Notes under the pieces: generated by a model
Told to the model about the DNA's origin: nothing
The model's database searches: none
What the model saw: only the letters and a program-made list of their open reading frames with translations
Shown: positions 35,495 to 44,793 of the stretch, piece by piece
Numbering within the stretch: the first letter of the stretch is position 1
Layout: each line of letters opens with the position of its first letter
Position numbers and translations under genes: made by a program
Assembly (NCBI GenBank): GCA_027491235.1
Contig: JAIXWO010000028.1
Coordinates: forward strand, 1 to 45,717
DNA length: 45,717 nt
From: Sphingomonadales bacterium
Lineage (GTDB): Bacteria; Pseudomonadota; Alphaproteobacteria; Sphingomonadales; Sphingomonadaceae
Reading direction: 5' to 3'

Positions 35495-36546
35495 AATTCA
35501 ACCTCGCTGCCCGACGCTGTGGGGATATTACTGACGTACCAATCCATAGCCTCAACCAGTCCTTCCCGGATACGGTGACTCGGCTCATAGCCCAAAAGAG
35601 CGCGGGCCTTAGTGATGTCTGCGAGGGAGTGCCGCACGTCGCCAGCACGAAAATCTCGATATTGAGCCTTGAAGTGCTTCAAATGCGGGAAACGGTGTTC
35701 CAGGGTGGCGCGAATAGCGTCGAAGAGGTCGTTCAGGGTGGTACGATCGCCAACGGCCACATTGTAGACTTGGTTGGTAGCCTCGTCGTTTTCCACCGCG
35801 GCCGCCAGCAGGTTGGCCTGAACGGTGTTTGCAATGTAGCAAAAATCGCGGCTTGTCTCGCCATCGCCGTTGATCCATACCGGCTCATTGGCGATCATCG
35901 CCGCCGTCCATTTGGGCACCACGGCCGCATAGGCGCCATTGGGGTCCTGATGCGCGCCGAAAATGTTGAAGTACCGCAGGCCGATAGTCTTGAAGCCATA
36001 GGCTCGGGCGAACACATCGGCGTAATGCTCGTTAACCAGCTTGGTCACCGCGTAGGGTGACAATGGCTTGCCGATGCGGTCTTCCACCTTGGGCAGGCCG
36101 GGATGGTCGCCATAGGTGGAACTAGATGAGGCATAGACGAAACGGGCCACTTTCGCATCACGCGCCGCCACCAGCATGTTGAGGAAGCCGTCGATGTTGG
36201 ACTGGTTGGTGGCGATCGGGTCTTTCAGGGAGCGTGGCACCGAGCCCAGTGCTGCCTGGTGCAGGACGTAATCGACGCCGGCACAGGCCTCTTTGCAATC
36301 GTCAAGGTTGCGGATATCCCCTTCGATGAGGGAGAAACGCCCCCACTGTTCAGGCGTCACCGCTGCGCGGATCTGTTCTAAGTTGTGGCGGTGGCCAGTG
36401 GTGAAATTATCTAGACCAACCACGTGCTGGTCCAGTATGAGCAGACGTTCCAGCAAGTTGCAACCGATGAAGCCCGCCACGCCGGTGACGAGCCAGGTCT
36501 TTGGTCTGCCGTGCAGTTTGCCGAGGAGGTCGTTATATGCGGTCAT
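35491..36546 (-). CDS. wbpP: UDP-HexNAc/HexNAcA C4-epimerase, WbpP/TviC-like
   Basis: The ATG at 36546 follows AAGGTGGG; the GTG at 36558 lies inside that site. The 351-residue SDR enzyme has TGVAGFIG at 21-28, Ser-rich ASSSSTYG near 139-146 and Tyr165-x3-Lys169 (YAVTK). [25 protein letters not shown] is strongly reminiscent of WbpP and TviC, which epimerise UDP-GlcNAc(A) to UDP-GalNAc(A). It lies beside the TviB-like dehydrogenase, the same pairing as in the Vi antigen and in P. aeruginosa O6 loci. Whether it prefers the neutral or acidic sugar cannot be told by eye. Confidence 0.92.
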   Translation of the reverse strand: MTAYNDLLGKLHGRPKTWLVTGVAGFIGCNLLERLLILDQHVVGLDNFTTGHRHNLEQIRAAVTPEQWGRFSLIEGDIRNLDDCKEACAGVDYVLHQAALGSVPRSLKDPIATNQSNIDGFLNMLVAARDAKVARFVYASSSSTYGDHPGLPKVEDRIGKPLSPYAVTKLVNEHYADVFARAYGFKTIGLRYFNIFGAHQDPNGAYAAVVPKWTAAMIANEPVWINGDGETSRDFCYIANTVQANLLAAAVENDEATNQVYNVAVGDRTTLNDLFDAIRATLEHRFPHLKHFKAQYRDFRAGDVRHSLADITKARALLGYEPSHRIREGLVEAMDWYVSNIPTASGSEVEL

Positions 36547-36565
36547 GGAACAGCCCACCTTGTTA

Positions 36566-37867
36566 TTACATCCGCCAAAGGGTGGCGCCGGAAGCGCGGA
36601 TGGCAGCCGGATCGTAGGCCGACTTCACGTCGGTGAAGACACCACCCTTCTTGAGCTTGACGAGAATATCGGCCAAGGGAATCTCCTTGTATTGCCGGTG
36701 TGATACGGCAGCGACGATAGCGTTGGCCTGTGCAGGCAACTTGTCCCAAGGGGTCAGGCTGATGCCGTATTCGTGTTCGGCCTCGTGGTTCTCGGCAATG
36801 GGGTCGTGCACAGCGACGTCGCAGCCAAATGACTGGAGCTCCTTGACCAGATCCGCCACCTTGGAGTTGCGCAGGTCCGGGCAGTCTTCTTTGAAGGTGA
36901 GGCCGAGGACTATGACCTTGGCTCCCTTTACCGCACTGCCGTTGTTGATAATTGCCTTCACGGTCTGCTGCGCCACCCAGGCTGCCATGCCGTCGTTGAT
37001 TCGTCGTCCGGCCAGTATGACCTGGGGGTGGTAACCCAGCATCTCGGCCTTGTAGGTCAGGTAATAGGGGTCGACACCAATGCAGTGACCGCCTACCAAT
37101 CCGGGGCGGAAGGGCAGGAAGTTCCACTTGGTACCAGCGGCCTGGAGGACTTCGAGGGTGTCGATGCCAATGCGATCGAAGATCAGCGCCAACTCGTTCA
37201 TGAGAGCGATATTGAGGTCGCGCTGGGTGTTCTCGATCACCTTGGCAGCCTCAGCTACCTTGATGGAAGTGGCTCGGTGCACCCCAGCCGTGATGACTGA
37301 CTCGTAGAGATCACCGACGGCCTTCAGGGTGGGTTCGTCATCACCGGAGACCACTTTCACGATCCGAGTGATGGTTCGTTCCTTGTCTCCCGGATTTACC
37401 CGCTCAGGTGAGTAGCCGATGTGGAAATCCTGCATCCACTTCATCCCGGAATGCTTTTCCAGCAATGGAATACACACCTCCTCTGTGGCACCGGGATAGA
37501 CCGTGGACTCGTAGACCACGATAGCCCCCTTCTTCATGTGCTTGCCAACCGTCGCACTAGAGCCGACGAGAGGGGAAAAGTCCGGGATGTGGGCCTCGTC
37601 TACCGGGGTAGGCACGGCCACCACGATAACATCCGCCTCGCCGATGGTGGCGGGGTCGGTTGAAACCGTCAGCTTGATGGCCGCCTTAAGATCTTCGGTG
37701 CTGACCTCGCCGGTAGGATCGCAATAGTTCTTGTAGTTGGCGATCTTGGCCTCGGAAAGGTCATAACCAATCGTACGGTATTTCTTGCCGAACTCGGCGG
37801 CGAGGGGCAGGCCAACGTAACCAAGTCCGATCACGGCAACAACAGTATTTCCAGAGATTATTGTCAT
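36566..37867 (-). CDS. tviB: UDP-N-acetylglucosamine/galactosamine 6-dehydrogenase, TviB/WbpO-like
   Basis: The ATG at 37867 has GGAAG at good spacing and starts directly before the NAD fold ([18 protein letters not shown]); a longer frame to 37951 lacks support. The 433-residue enzyme has the catalytic Cys in [13 protein letters not shown] (Cys262) and [17 protein letters not shown], typical of dehydrogenases that oxidise UDP-HexNAc rather than UDP-glucose. It makes the HexNAcA that the WbpP-like enzyme may epimerise and the AsnB-like enzymes may amidate. The 84 bp before it hold a weak promoter-like pair (see 37896-37924). Confidence 0.93.
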   Translation of the reverse strand: MTIISGNTVVAVIGLGYVGLPLAAEFGKKYRTIGYDLSEAKIANYKNYCDPTGEVSTEDLKAAIKLTVSTDPATIGEADVIVVAVPTPVDEAHIPDFSPLVGSSATVGKHMKKGAIVVYESTVYPGATEEVCIPLLEKHSGMKWMQDFHIGYSPERVNPGDKERTITRIVKVVSGDDEPTLKAVGDLYESVITAGVHRATSIKVAEAAKVIENTQRDLNIALMNELALIFDRIGIDTLEVLQAAGTKWNFLPFRPGLVGGHCIGVDPYYLTYKAEMLGYHPQVILAGRRINDGMAAWVAQQTVKAIINNGSAVKGAKVIVLGLTFKEDCPDLRNSKVADLVKELQSFGCDVAVHDPIAENHEAEHEYGISLTPWDKLPAQANAIVAAVSHRQYKEIPLADILVKLKKGGVFTDVKSAYDPAAIRASGATLWRM

Positions 37868-37895
37868 ATTAATATCTTCCAAAAATAGTCCGTTA

Positions 37896-37924
37896 AAATT
37901 ATTGGAAGCATCGCTGTCGTTCAA
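37896..37924 (-). promoter_or_regulatory. Weak internal promoter candidate before tviB
   Basis: On the minus strand TTGAAC (37924-37919) and TAATTT (37901-37896) are 17 bp apart in the only sizeable gap of the right-hand operon. Matches to the sigma-70 consensus are partial (four and three of six), so this may be chance. Confidence 0.22.
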
Positions 37925-37951
37925 TCGAGCAATATGCGCTCCATAGATCAA

Positions 37952-39070
37952 TCATTCGTGGTAATCCATGGCCTTATAACCATGCTTCTTGATAAGTTCG
38001 TCACGCTCTGCGGATTTGAGATCCTCGCGCACCATCTCGGCCACCAGTTCGTTAAAGGTGATTCTGGGCGTCCAGCCTAACTTTGATTTGGCTTTTGAAG
38101 GATCGCCTAGCAGAGTCTCGACCTCGGTGGGACGGAAATAACGCGGATCGACAGAGACGACAAGGCGCTCACCTTCCATTGTTCTCCAGTGCCCCTTCTC
38201 ATCTGCACCTTCGCCTTCCCAGCGGATTTCCATGCCCAGATCCTTGGCGGCCGCGCTGACGAAGTCGCGCACGCTATATTGCACGCCGGTGGCGATGACG
38301 AAATCTTCGGGTTTCTCTTGTTGAAGCATGAGCCACTGCATCTCGACGTAGTCCTTTGCATGACCCCAGTCACGCTTGGCATCGAGGTTGCCGAGATATA
38401 GACAATTCTGCAGGCCGAGCTTGATCCGGGCGAGTGCCCTAGTGATCTTGCGGGTAACGAAGGTCTCGCCGCGGATGGGGCTTTCGTGGTTGAACAATAT
38501 CCCATTGCAGGCGTAGATGCCGTAGGCCTCCCGGTAGTTGACGACAATCCAGTAACCATAGAGCTTGGCCACAGCGTAGGGGCTGCGTGGATAGAAGGGC
38601 GTGGTTTCTTTCTGGGGAGTCTCCTGAACCAAGCCATAGAGTTCGCTGGTACTCGCTTGATAGAAACGGGTTTTCTTTTCAAGGCCCAGTATGCGGATGG
38701 CCTCGAGAAGACGCAGCACCCCAAGTGCATCAGAGTTGGCGGTGTACTCGGGTTCCTCAAAACTCACCGCGACATGGCTTTGCGCGGCAAGATTATAGAT
38801 TTCGTCTGGCTGCGTTTGCTGGATGATACGGATGAGGCTGGAGCTGTCCGTCATGTCGCCGTGGTGCAGAAAGAAACGAACTCCCTGTTCGTGACGATCT
38901 TGATAGAGATGGTCGATGCGATCGGTATTGAATAGCGATGTACGCCGTTTGATACCATGAACTATGTAACCCTTATTGAGCAGGAATTCGGCGAGATAGG
39001 CCCCATCTTGGCCCGTAATGCCAGTGATGAGGGCAACCTTGGACTGCACTTCGATTCGACTCTCTTTCAA
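37952..39070 (-). CDS. gmd: GDP-mannose 4,6-dehydratase
   Basis: A 372-residue SDR enzyme with [19 protein letters not shown] near the start, [14 protein letters not shown], the TSELYG motif, [10 protein letters not shown] (Tyr-x3-Lys) and [15 protein letters not shown], all diagnostic for Gmd. It converts GDP-D-mannose to GDP-4-keto-6-deoxy-D-mannose. The start is a TTG at 39070 overlapping the fcl stop, with CGGAG upstream. With fcl next to it, the product is most likely GDP-L-fucose. The manC gene, just beyond, supplies GDP-mannose. Confidence 0.97.
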   Translation of the reverse strand: MKESRIEVQSKVALITGITGQDGAYLAEFLLNKGYIVHGIKRRTSLFNTDRIDHLYQDRHEQGVRFFLHHGDMTDSSSLIRIIQQTQPDEIYNLAAQSHVAVSFEEPEYTANSDALGVLRLLEAIRILGLEKKTRFYQASTSELYGLVQETPQKETTPFYPRSPYAVAKLYGYWIVVNYREAYGIYACNGILFNHESPIRGETFVTRKITRALARIKLGLQNCLYLGNLDAKRDWGHAKDYVEMQWLMLQQEKPEDFVIATGVQYSVRDFVSAAAKDLGMEIRWEGEGADEKGHWRTMEGERLVVSVDPRYFRPTEVETLLGDPSKAKSKLGWTPRITFNELVAEMVREDLKSAERDELIKKHGYKAMDYHE

Positions 39071-40044
39071 CGCTCAGCTCCGTAATTTTTCAAAAAATCC
39101 TCATAAGCTTTTTCCAGACCTTTTTCCAAGCCGACCTGCGCCTGCCATCCGAGGGAGTTGATACGACGACTGTCCATTAACTTGCGTGGAGCCCCGTCGG
39201 GCTTATCGGGATCAAACGTTATTTCGCCCGAATATCCAATCACTCTCGCAATAGTTTCGGCTAATTCTCGGATGGTGATGTCATGCCCCTGGCCCACATT
39301 GATATGACTAAGCATGGGCTGTGTGTGTTTGTCGTAATCGGTTTTGGGTAGATTCATTACGTGCATACTGGCAGCGGCCATGTCATCGACGTAGAGGAAT
39401 TCTCGCTTGGGAGTGCCCGTTCCCCAGATGGCTACGCTGCGAACATTTTGCAGCCTGGCCTGATGGAAACGGCGAATCAGCGCCGGGATGACGTGGGAGT
39501 TTTCCGGATGATAGTTGTCACCGGTTCCGTAGAGGTTGGTTGGCATAACACTGCGGTAGTCCACCCCATGGCTTTGCCCGTACTGGCGATTGTAGCTTTC
39601 GCAGAGTTTTATTCCAGCGATCTTAGCGATGGCATAAGGCTCGTTGGTTGGCTCAAGCAGGCCAGTAAGAAGCGCAGACTCTTCCATCGGCTGAGCTGCC
39701 AAGCGTGGATAAATACAACTTGAGCCAAGAAAAAGAAGTCGTTTCACGCCATTCCTGAAAGCAGCCTCAATCACATTGGTCTCGATCATCAAGTTTTGGT
39801 AGATGAAGTCTGCCGGATAGGTGTCGTTAGCATGGATGCCACCGACTTTTGCTGCTGCTAGGTAAACCTGATCTGGCTGTTCCGTCGCAAAAAAACTCCG
39901 AACAGCGACTTGATCGGTCAAATCGAGTTCAGCATGCGTTCGGGTAGCAATGTTAGTTTGACCCGCCTGTTGCAGGGCGCGAATAATCGCCGAGCCCACC
40001 ATGCCCCTGTGGCCAGCAACGTAGATTTTGGGTTGAGTGTTCAT
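39067..40044 (-). CDS. fcl: GDP-L-fucose synthase
   Basis: A 325-residue SDR enzyme matching Fcl/Wca[17 protein letters not shown] at the N-terminus, [36 protein letters not shown] (Tyr-x3-Lys) and [24 protein letters not shown]. It carries out the 3,5-epimerisation and 4-reduction that finish GDP-L-fucose. It begins at an ATG overlapping the last base of the manC stop (TAATG). The order manC-fcl-gmd indicates that fucose is part of the polymer. Confidence 0.97.
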   Translation of the reverse strand: MNTQPKIYVAGHRGMVGSAIIRALQQAGQTNIATRTHAELDLTDQVAVRSFFATEQPDQVYLAAAKVGGIHANDTYPADFIYQNLMIETNVIEAAFRNGVKRLLFLGSSCIYPRLAAQPMEESALLTGLLEPTNEPYAIAKIAGIKLCESYNRQYGQSHGVDYRSVMPTNLYGTGDNYHPENSHVIPALIRRFHQARLQNVRSVAIWGTGTPKREFLYVDDMAAASMHVMNLPKTDYDKHTQPMLSHINVGQGHDITIRELAETIARVIGYSGEITFDPDKPDGAPRKLMDSRRINSLGWQAQVGLEKGLEKAYEDFLKNYGAER

Positions 40045-41501
40045 TATGAATCTCGCCCGTAGTTATCTTCAAAGCGGACGATGTCGTCTTCCCCCAGATA
40101 AATCCCTGACTGCACCTCAATAATCTCCAGCGATGTAGTGCCCGGGTTCGCCAACCTATGCACTTCGCCTAGCGGAATGTAGGTGGATTGGTCTTCCGCC
40201 AAGCGAATAGTTTTGTCGCCATTGGTGATTTCCGCCGTCCCTTTGACGATCACCCAATGTTCAGCGCGATGATGATGCTTTTGCAGACTTAGGCTCGCTC
40301 CTGGGTTGACCTGGATACGCTTGACTTTAAATCTCTCGCCCTCATCGATACTGTCATACCAACCCCAGGGACGATGCACCTTGCGATGGAGTGTGTGCTC
40401 TTCTCTCTTAGAGCCCTGTAGTTGGGTAACGATATGTTTGACATCCTGGCTTCGGTTTCTGTCAGCCACTAACACCGCGTCTGCTGTCTCTATAACGACC
40501 AGATCAGTCACACCTACTAAACTTACTAGCCGACTGGAAGCATGTACTAGGGTGTTGTGACTACTAGTCGTCATCACATCGCCTACATACGCATTACCGT
40601 TATTGTCTTTAGGTAGAACATTCCAAACTGCATCCCAAGCACCGAGATCACTCCAACCTGCATCTAGCGAAACCATCTTGATGGGAAATTCGCTTTGAGG
40701 GCATTTTTCCATCACAGCATAATCAATTGACTCTGAGGGAATAGCAGAAAACTCTTCTTTACCGGGACGAATGAAGGCAGTCGTTACCTTGTTGTCTGAA
40801 GATCGTTTTGCCCACGCCAGAGCGGTTGCGTCAGCAATATCTTTCCGAAAAACTCTAATCGCATTAAGCCAGACCGATGCCTTGAGCACAAACATGCCAG
40901 CATTCCAGTAGTAATCACCTTGATCTAAGTAAGATTGCGCCGTGGTGGCGTCAGGCTTTTCTACAAATTGAAGCACTTCAAGTGCCGCACCATCCGCAGT
41001 CGACTTGGCTTGTATGTAACCGTACCCGGTTTCCGCTCTGTCGGGCGCAATACCCAAAATCACGATGCTGCCCCGTGCCGCCTCACGGATACCCTCGTGC
41101 ATGGCTTGCGTAAAGGCGGCCGCATTGGCTACGGTCTGATCTGCTGGCGCAACAACCAAAATTGGGTCATTCCCAGACTCCAGGGCAGCCATCGCCGCCA
41201 AGGTCAACGCTGGCGCAGTGTTGCGGCCTATGGGTTCGAGAAGCGCAGCACTCAATTCGATGCCAGATTCTCTGAGCTGCTCTGCTGCCAAAAACCGGTG
41301 CTCTTCGCCAGTAACGATCAGCGGATTCGCTACCTGCATGTCCTTGGTTTCGAGATCCATTAACCGTTTAGCCGCTTGCTGGAACAGGCTATCTTCGCCG
41401 GTTAGGCAAAGAAACTGCTTCGGAAATCCCGCACGAGAAAGCGGCCAAAGTCGCGATCCTGAGCCACCACAAAGTACGACTGGCTGAATAAGGTTAGTCA
41501 T
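40044..41501 (-). CDS. manC: Bifunctional mannose-1-phosphate guanylyltransferase / mannose-6-phosphate isomerase
   Basis: A 485-residue enzyme. The N-terminal domain has [16 protein letters not shown] and FPKQFLCL (nucleotidyl transferase), then FVEKPD and YYWNAGMFV; the C-terminal cupin domain holds [25 protein letters not shown] and the metal-binding His cluster typical of the type II isomerase half. It makes GDP-mannose for Gmd. It is the first gene of the cluster, 325 bp downstream of the ops-like element. The ribosome binding site is weak. No phosphomannomutase (manB) is found in the window, so that step must be encoded elsewhere. Confidence 0.96.
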   Translation of the reverse strand: MTNLIQPVVLCGGSGSRLWPLSRAGFPKQFLCLTGEDSLFQQAAKRLMDLETKDMQVANPLIVTGEEHRFLAAEQLRESGIELSAALLEPIGRNTAPALTLAAMAALESGNDPILVVAPADQTVANAAAFTQAMHEGIREAARGSIVILGIAPDRAETGYGYIQAKSTADGAALEVLQFVEKPDATTAQSYLDQGDYYWNAGMFVLKASVWLNAIRVFRKDIADATALAWAKRSSDNKVTTAFIRPGKEEFSAIPSESIDYAVMEKCPQSEFPIKMVSLDAGWSDLGAWDAVWNVLPKDNNGNAYVGDVMTTSSHNTLVHASSRLVSLVGVTDLVVIETADAVLVADRNRSQDVKHIVTQLQGSKREEHTLHRKVHRPWGWYDSIDEGERFKVKRIQVNPGASLSLQKHHHRAEHWVIVKGTAEITNGDKTIRLAEDQSTYIPLGEVHRLANPGTTSLEIIEVQSGIYLGEDDIVRFEDNYGRDS

Positions 41502-41780
41502 GAACCAACATATTTCGTTCAGGCACAGCGTCCAATAAAAGCGAAAAATAAAGGCGAGGTAGTTAACAATGTTTGGATCAAGACGCTTCGTGAAACTTCA
41601 ATGCAAATAGGACTAAGCTCACGGCCAACATCGGGAGTCGCAGATTCAATTTGCTGTGAAATCGATGGCTTTTTTAAGGAGCAGCCGGGTTTAGGTCAAG
41701 CCCGCTCTGTCGGAAGCGATTTTGATTGGGCGCTTCGTTGTGCTGAATTTATTTAAGAGGCCTAAATTTTTGAGGCTACT

Positions 41781-41808
41781 AAAAAAGGAGGTTTAGCGGC
41801 AGCCAAAC
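41781..41808 (-). terminator. Terminator-like hairpin (possible attenuator) downstream of the ops-like site
   Basis: On the minus strand GTTTGGC-TGCC-GCTAAAC can form a 7-bp stem (one G-U pair) with a 4-base loop, at 41808-41791. It is followed by CTCCTTTTTT at 41790-41781. The four bases between stem and T run and the moderate GC content make it a weak terminator by itself. Its place after an ops-like site and before manC fits an attenuator that RfaH could override. Confidence 0.4.
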
Positions 41809-41826
41809 GTAAAAAAATTTCGAGCC

Positions 41827-41838
41827 CATGCTACCGCC
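41827..41838 (-). promoter_or_regulatory. ops-like RfaH recruitment element
   Basis: The minus strand reads GGCGGTAGCATG. The E. coli ops element is GGCGGTAGCGT, so the first nine bases match exactly. It is on the strand of the cluster, in its leader, about 325 bp before manC, and rfaH itself starts about 700 bp upstream. A chance exact 9-mer on the right strand within 539 bp is unlikely (about 0.2 percent at even base use). Flanking JUMPstart sequence is not otherwise conserved. Confidence 0.7.
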
Positions 41839-42040
41839 GTGCCGTATGACGATCGGCATGCGCGCTGGATTGTGTTATTGGGATAGCCAGCTTGAACCGT
41901 TGCTGCGGGCTCGCTTACACAGACTCAAGTACGGGCTGAATTTTGCCACAGCCTCAGGACTTTAAGAAAAACTTCTGGGTTGCGCGGAACTGGTTGGGCT
42001 ATTGCGGATTCAGTCACCACGCCTAGGTAATGCTAAAAAA

Positions 42041-42538
42041 CTAACCCACCTTGCGCAGCGCGCCCATCTGGACGGGGACCGCCACTTTCTTACTCATCAA
42101 CTCAATCAACACCATCACCCGTCTATCACCATCAGCCATCTGGTAGATCCCTTCAATTCCGGCAAACGGTCCCTGCGTCAGCTGCACGCGCTCGCCCACT
42201 TTGTAAAGCCGCTCAGGCTCGCCCAACGCGCTAGCTTCATGTGCTCTGAGCAGATCCACGAGAGCGTCATCAATCTTGGCGGGTTCGGCACCGAAGCGCA
42301 CCAAGCGGCTCACGCCCTTGGTAGAACGTATTGGACTCCAACTTTTGGCCATGAAGTCTTGGGCGAGATTAATGAAAAGATAACGCGGAAACAAAGGCTC
42401 GTCGGTGAGTGCGACGGCACCTTGGCGGAGTTTTTCTTTGGGGAGGAGAGGTAGGTAGCACTGGTAGCCCTGCTGCTCCAGGTTCTGGAGTGCGCTCTTT
42501 TCCTGGCGGGGCTTGGTGTAGATGAGATACCAGTGCAT
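42041..42538 (-). CDS. rfaH: RfaH-type transcription antiterminator (NusG paralogue)
   Basis: The 165-residue protein starts at the ATG at 42538 (MHWYLIYTKPRQEKSAL); a longer frame to 42571 adds an atypical leader. The NGN domain shows YTKPRQE, ENLEQQ-like NLEQQGYQCYLPLLP and the conserved EPLFPRYLFINL, and ends in RSTKGVSRLVRFG. A short C-terminal KOW-type domain has GERVQLTQGPFAGIEGIYQ. RfaH binds RNA polymerase paused at ops sites and prevents premature termination in long LPS and capsule operons. The gene is immediately upstream of such a cluster and of an ops-like site, on the same strand. Confidence 0.93.
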   Translation of the reverse strand: MHWYLIYTKPRQEKSALQNLEQQGYQCYLPLLPKEKLRQGAVALTDEPLFPRYLFINLAQDFMAKSWSPIRSTKGVSRLVRFGAEPAKIDDALVDLLRAHEASALGEPERLYKVGERVQLTQGPFAGIEGIYQMADGDRRVMVLIELMSKKVAVPVQMGALRKVG

Positions 42539-43086
42539 GTGTGTCCCGGTGCTTATATTTACCGGAAGCATCTTAACTGATTAGAGGGGCTACGGATTGT
42601 TTCTAGTTTTCACATAGACAAGCTATTGGTTAAAAATTTTGTGGGTTATTGTTTTTTGGTGTGGGTTGCTGGGTTTATTGTTGTCAGTTTGGTAGTGTTA
42701 TGTATTTTGGCAACCTTATGTGATGGGCTTGTTGCCAGATATAGGTTCTGGATCCCGGCTTTCGCCGGGATCGAGTGGGGAATTCGGGTCGCATACGATC
42801 CGCCCACGCAGCAGTCATCACATGCAGGTTCAGACGATATTGAGGCCAATAGTTTCTCAAATGTCATCCCAAAGTACAGGGCGGGCCAGCAGAGCGCATG
42901 CGGTCTACCTCCTCAAAACGGTAATCGCATGCTCGCCCTATCGCGCCCTGCAAGCGAAGATCCCGCGAGGCTCGAATTTTTAATAGTTCGATAATATTTT
43001 TAACTTAACTGACCGGCATTACGTTTTTGCGGGTATCACTGCGGTAAAGCTATACTTCCCCCTAACATTCGCTCCCCCGGACCCCC
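42539..43086. other. Divergent intergenic region between rfaH and the corC-like gene (548 bp)
   Basis: No credible gene is present; open frames here have no ribosome binding sites and no family resemblance. It must hold the start signals for both rfaH (minus) and the corC-like gene (plus), but I see no strong promoter. It contains one REP-like hairpin at 42751-42772. Confidence 0.5.
42751..42772. repeat. REP-like palindromic element
   Basis: GATCCCGGC-TTTC-GCCGGGATC is a perfect 9-bp inverted repeat with a 4-base loop. Elements with this core are commonly dispersed between genes of beta- and gammaproteobacteria. A similar imperfect copy lies at 44399-44418. Confidence 0.6.
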
Positions 43087-44361
43087 ATGAACTCCGTACC
43101 CCTTTGGGTGCAACTCCTTGCTCTGGTCATCCTGACCTGCACCTCGGCTTTTTTTTCTATCTCTGAAACCGCGCTGATGGCGCTCAACCGCCACCGAGTG
43201 AAGCACCTGGCGCGGCGCGGCTCTCGGCTCGCTAAAACCACACTCTGGCTGCTGGAGCATACCGATCGCATGCTCTCGCTGATCCTGATCGCCAATACCC
43301 TCATCAATGCGCTGGTGACGGCGCTGGTGACGTCGATTGCAATTGCTGCGTTTGGCAATAATGAAGAAGTACTCACTATCGCAACAGCCGTGGTGGCATT
43401 TTTTCTGATTGTGTTTGCGGAGATCACTCCTAAGGTCATTGGCGCAACCTATCCTGAGCGGATCGCGTTGCCGGCATCGATGGTGATCAAGCCGCTGATC
43501 CTGATCGGCCGACCCGTGATCTGGTTTGTGAATCTGTTCGTTCGCCTTATTCTGAAATTAACGCGCATTCGTACCGGTAGCGAGATGCGTGACCAGCGTT
43601 TGTCGCCCGAAGAGTTGCGCTCTATGGTGCTGGAAGGTGGCAATTTCATTCCGGTGAAGCACAAGAGTATTTTGCTCAACTTGTTCGATCTTGAACGCGT
43701 GACGGTTGAAGATGTGATGACACCGCGTGCACAGATTGAATCTTTGAATCTCTCTGTGCCTGTGGATGAGATCAAGCATCAACTCACCACCTGCTATCAC
43801 AACAAACTGCTCGTGCATGAGGGCGAGGTCAATGATATCGCCGGCATTCTGCATGTGCGTAAAGCGATGGCGCTGTTGAATCAGGAGGATGAACTCACCG
43901 TTGATCATTTCCGCGCACTCTTGAGTGCACCGTATTTCATTCCGCCAGAGACGGACTTGTTCACCCAGCTGCAGTATTTTCAGGAAAACCAGGAGCGGCT
44001 GGGCGTGATTGTAGATGAGTATGGCGAGGTGCAAGGCCTAGTCACGCTCGATGACATTATCGAAGAGATGGTGGGTGAATTCACTACTTCCACACCCAGC
44101 GCATCGCGTGCAGATCAATTCGGATGGGACAAGCAGGGCGAGTGTCTGCTGGAAGGCACAACCTCACTGCGCGATGTGAACAAACGCCTGAATCTGAATC
44201 TGCCAATTGATGGCCCCAAGACGCTGAATGGTTTATTGCTGGAGGAATTGCAGGATATTCCGGAGGCGAGTGTGAGTCTGAAGATTGCTGACTGCGTGAT
44301 CGAAATTGTTCAGGTGCAGGAGCAGGCTATTAAGATGGTTAAGCTTTATCGGGTGGGGTAG
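43087..44361 (+). CDS. CNNM/CorC (HlyC/CorC, DUF21) membrane protein with CBS pair
   Basis: A 424-residue YfjD-like protein. Residues ~1-190 form the DUF21 membrane domain (TCTSAFFSISETALMALN, FAEITPKVIGATYPE), followed by LSPEELRSMVLEGGNFIP and the two CBS motifs (VEDVMTPRAQIESL; DEYGEVQGLVTLDDIIEEMVGE). Residues ~345-424 are the small CorC_HlyC domain. Relatives are linked to Mg2+ and Co2+ transport or efflux. The toxin-antitoxin pair and pilB follow on the same strand, so this side of the window is outside the polysaccharide locus. The ribosome binding site is weak. Confidence 0.93.
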   Translation: MNSVPLWVQLLALVILTCTSAFFSISETALMALNRHRVKHLARRGSRLAKTTLWLLEHTDRMLSLILIANTLINALVTALVTSIAIAAFGNNEEVLTIATAVVAFFLIVFAEITPKVIGATYPERIALPASMVIKPLILIGRPVIWFVNLFVRLILKLTRIRTGSEMRDQRLSPEELRSMVLEGGNFIPVKHKSILLNLFDLERVTVEDVMTPRAQIESLNLSVPVDEIKHQLTTCYHNKLLVHEGEVNDIAGILHVRKAMALLNQEDELTVDHFRALLSAPYFIPPETDLFTQLQYFQENQERLGVIVDEYGEVQGLVTLDDIIEEMVGEFTTSTPSASRADQFGWDKQGECLLEGTTSLRDVNKRLNLNLPIDGPKTLNGLLLEELQDIPEASVSLKIADCVIEIVQVQEQAIKMVKLYRVG

Positions 44362-44398
44362 CCACAGAGATTGTCTGATTAGACCTCAAGGTCACTGA

Positions 44399-44418
44399 AT
44401 CCCGGCATACGCCGTGAT
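44399..44418. repeat. REP-like palindromic element (imperfect)
   Basis: ATCCCGGC-ATAC-GCCGTGAT is an 8-bp inverted repeat with one mismatch and the same CCCGGC core as the copy at 42751-42772. It lies 38 bp after the corC-like stop and could also act as an mRNA 3' end. Confidence 0.5.
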
Positions 44419-44465
44419 CCAGCGACTTTCGAACTTTCATTGACGTCGGCTTACCTCAAGTATGC

Positions 44466-44480
44466 TAAGGTAATACCTTA
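44466..44480. promoter_or_regulatory. Palindromic operator of the toxin-antitoxin genes
   Basis: TAAGGTA-A-TACCTTA is a perfect 7-1-7 inverted repeat ending 22 bp before the antitoxin start. Ribbon-helix-helix antitoxins bind such sites to repress their own operon. A TTGACG at 44440-44445 and TATGCT at 44461-44466 could be the promoter, although their 15-bp spacing is short; the operator would overlap the -10 element. Confidence 0.6.
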
Positions 44481-44502
44481 CGATTCCCGATAGGCAGCCC
44501 CC

Positions 44503-44793
44503 ATGATCGCTACTTCTGTTCGCCCCGTGGCAATCAAGATTGACGATGACATCAAAGCCCGATTGAAGCGCTTGGCTGAAGCGCGTCAGCGCACTTCTCA
44601 CTGGCTGATGCGCGAGGCGATTACACAGTACGTGGATCGAGAAGAAAAGCGGGAGAGCTTTCGCCAAGACGCCCTCAGCGCCTGGGAGGCTTACCGCACG
44701 ACCGGATTACACGTGACAGCCGAGGAAGCTGATGCGTGGCTGGCCAAGCTCGAACAAGGCAACGATGTCGATCCTCCTGAATGCCACGTCTGA
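44503..44793 (+). CDS. Ribbon-helix-helix (CopG/ParD-like) antitoxin
   Basis: A 96-residue protein whose first 50 residues follow the RHH pattern: a beta strand RPVAIKIDDDIKARLKRLAE, then helices with RTSHWLMREAITQYVDREE. The C-terminal half is acidic (TAEEADAWLAKLEQGNDVD), as in toxin-binding tails of ParD/RelB-type antitoxins. It probably neutralises the toxin encoded next, whose start overlaps it by 13 bp, and represses the pair through the palindrome at 44466-44480. Confidence 0.9.
   Translation: MIATSVRPVAIKIDDDIKARLKRLAEARQRTSHWLMREAITQYVDREEKRESFRQDALSAWEAYRTTGLHVTAEEADAWLAKLEQGNDVDPPECHV

Larger units (their letters stand above)
41502..42040 (-). other. Long leader region of the polysaccharide cluster (gene-free, 539 bp)
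   Basis: Between rfaH and manC there is no convincing gene on either strand. The region holds an ops-like site (41827-41838) and, downstream on the minus strand, a hairpin followed by a T run (41781-41808). I do not find a clean sigma-70 promoter, although one is expected upstream of the ops site. Read-through from rfaH could also supply transcription. Confidence 0.6.

Noticed and set aside
41820-41890. Possible transposase-like fragment in the leader (plus strand, PYDDRHARWIVLLG)
   Set aside because: Only about 20 codons, stops on both sides, and no inverted repeats or target duplication were seen; too little to call an insertion sequence remnant.
42626-42994. Plus-strand frame of 122 codons in the rfaH/corC gap
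   Set aside because: It runs through a REP-like hairpin, starts with a hydrophobic stretch but ends in random-looking sequence, and lacks a ribosome binding site.
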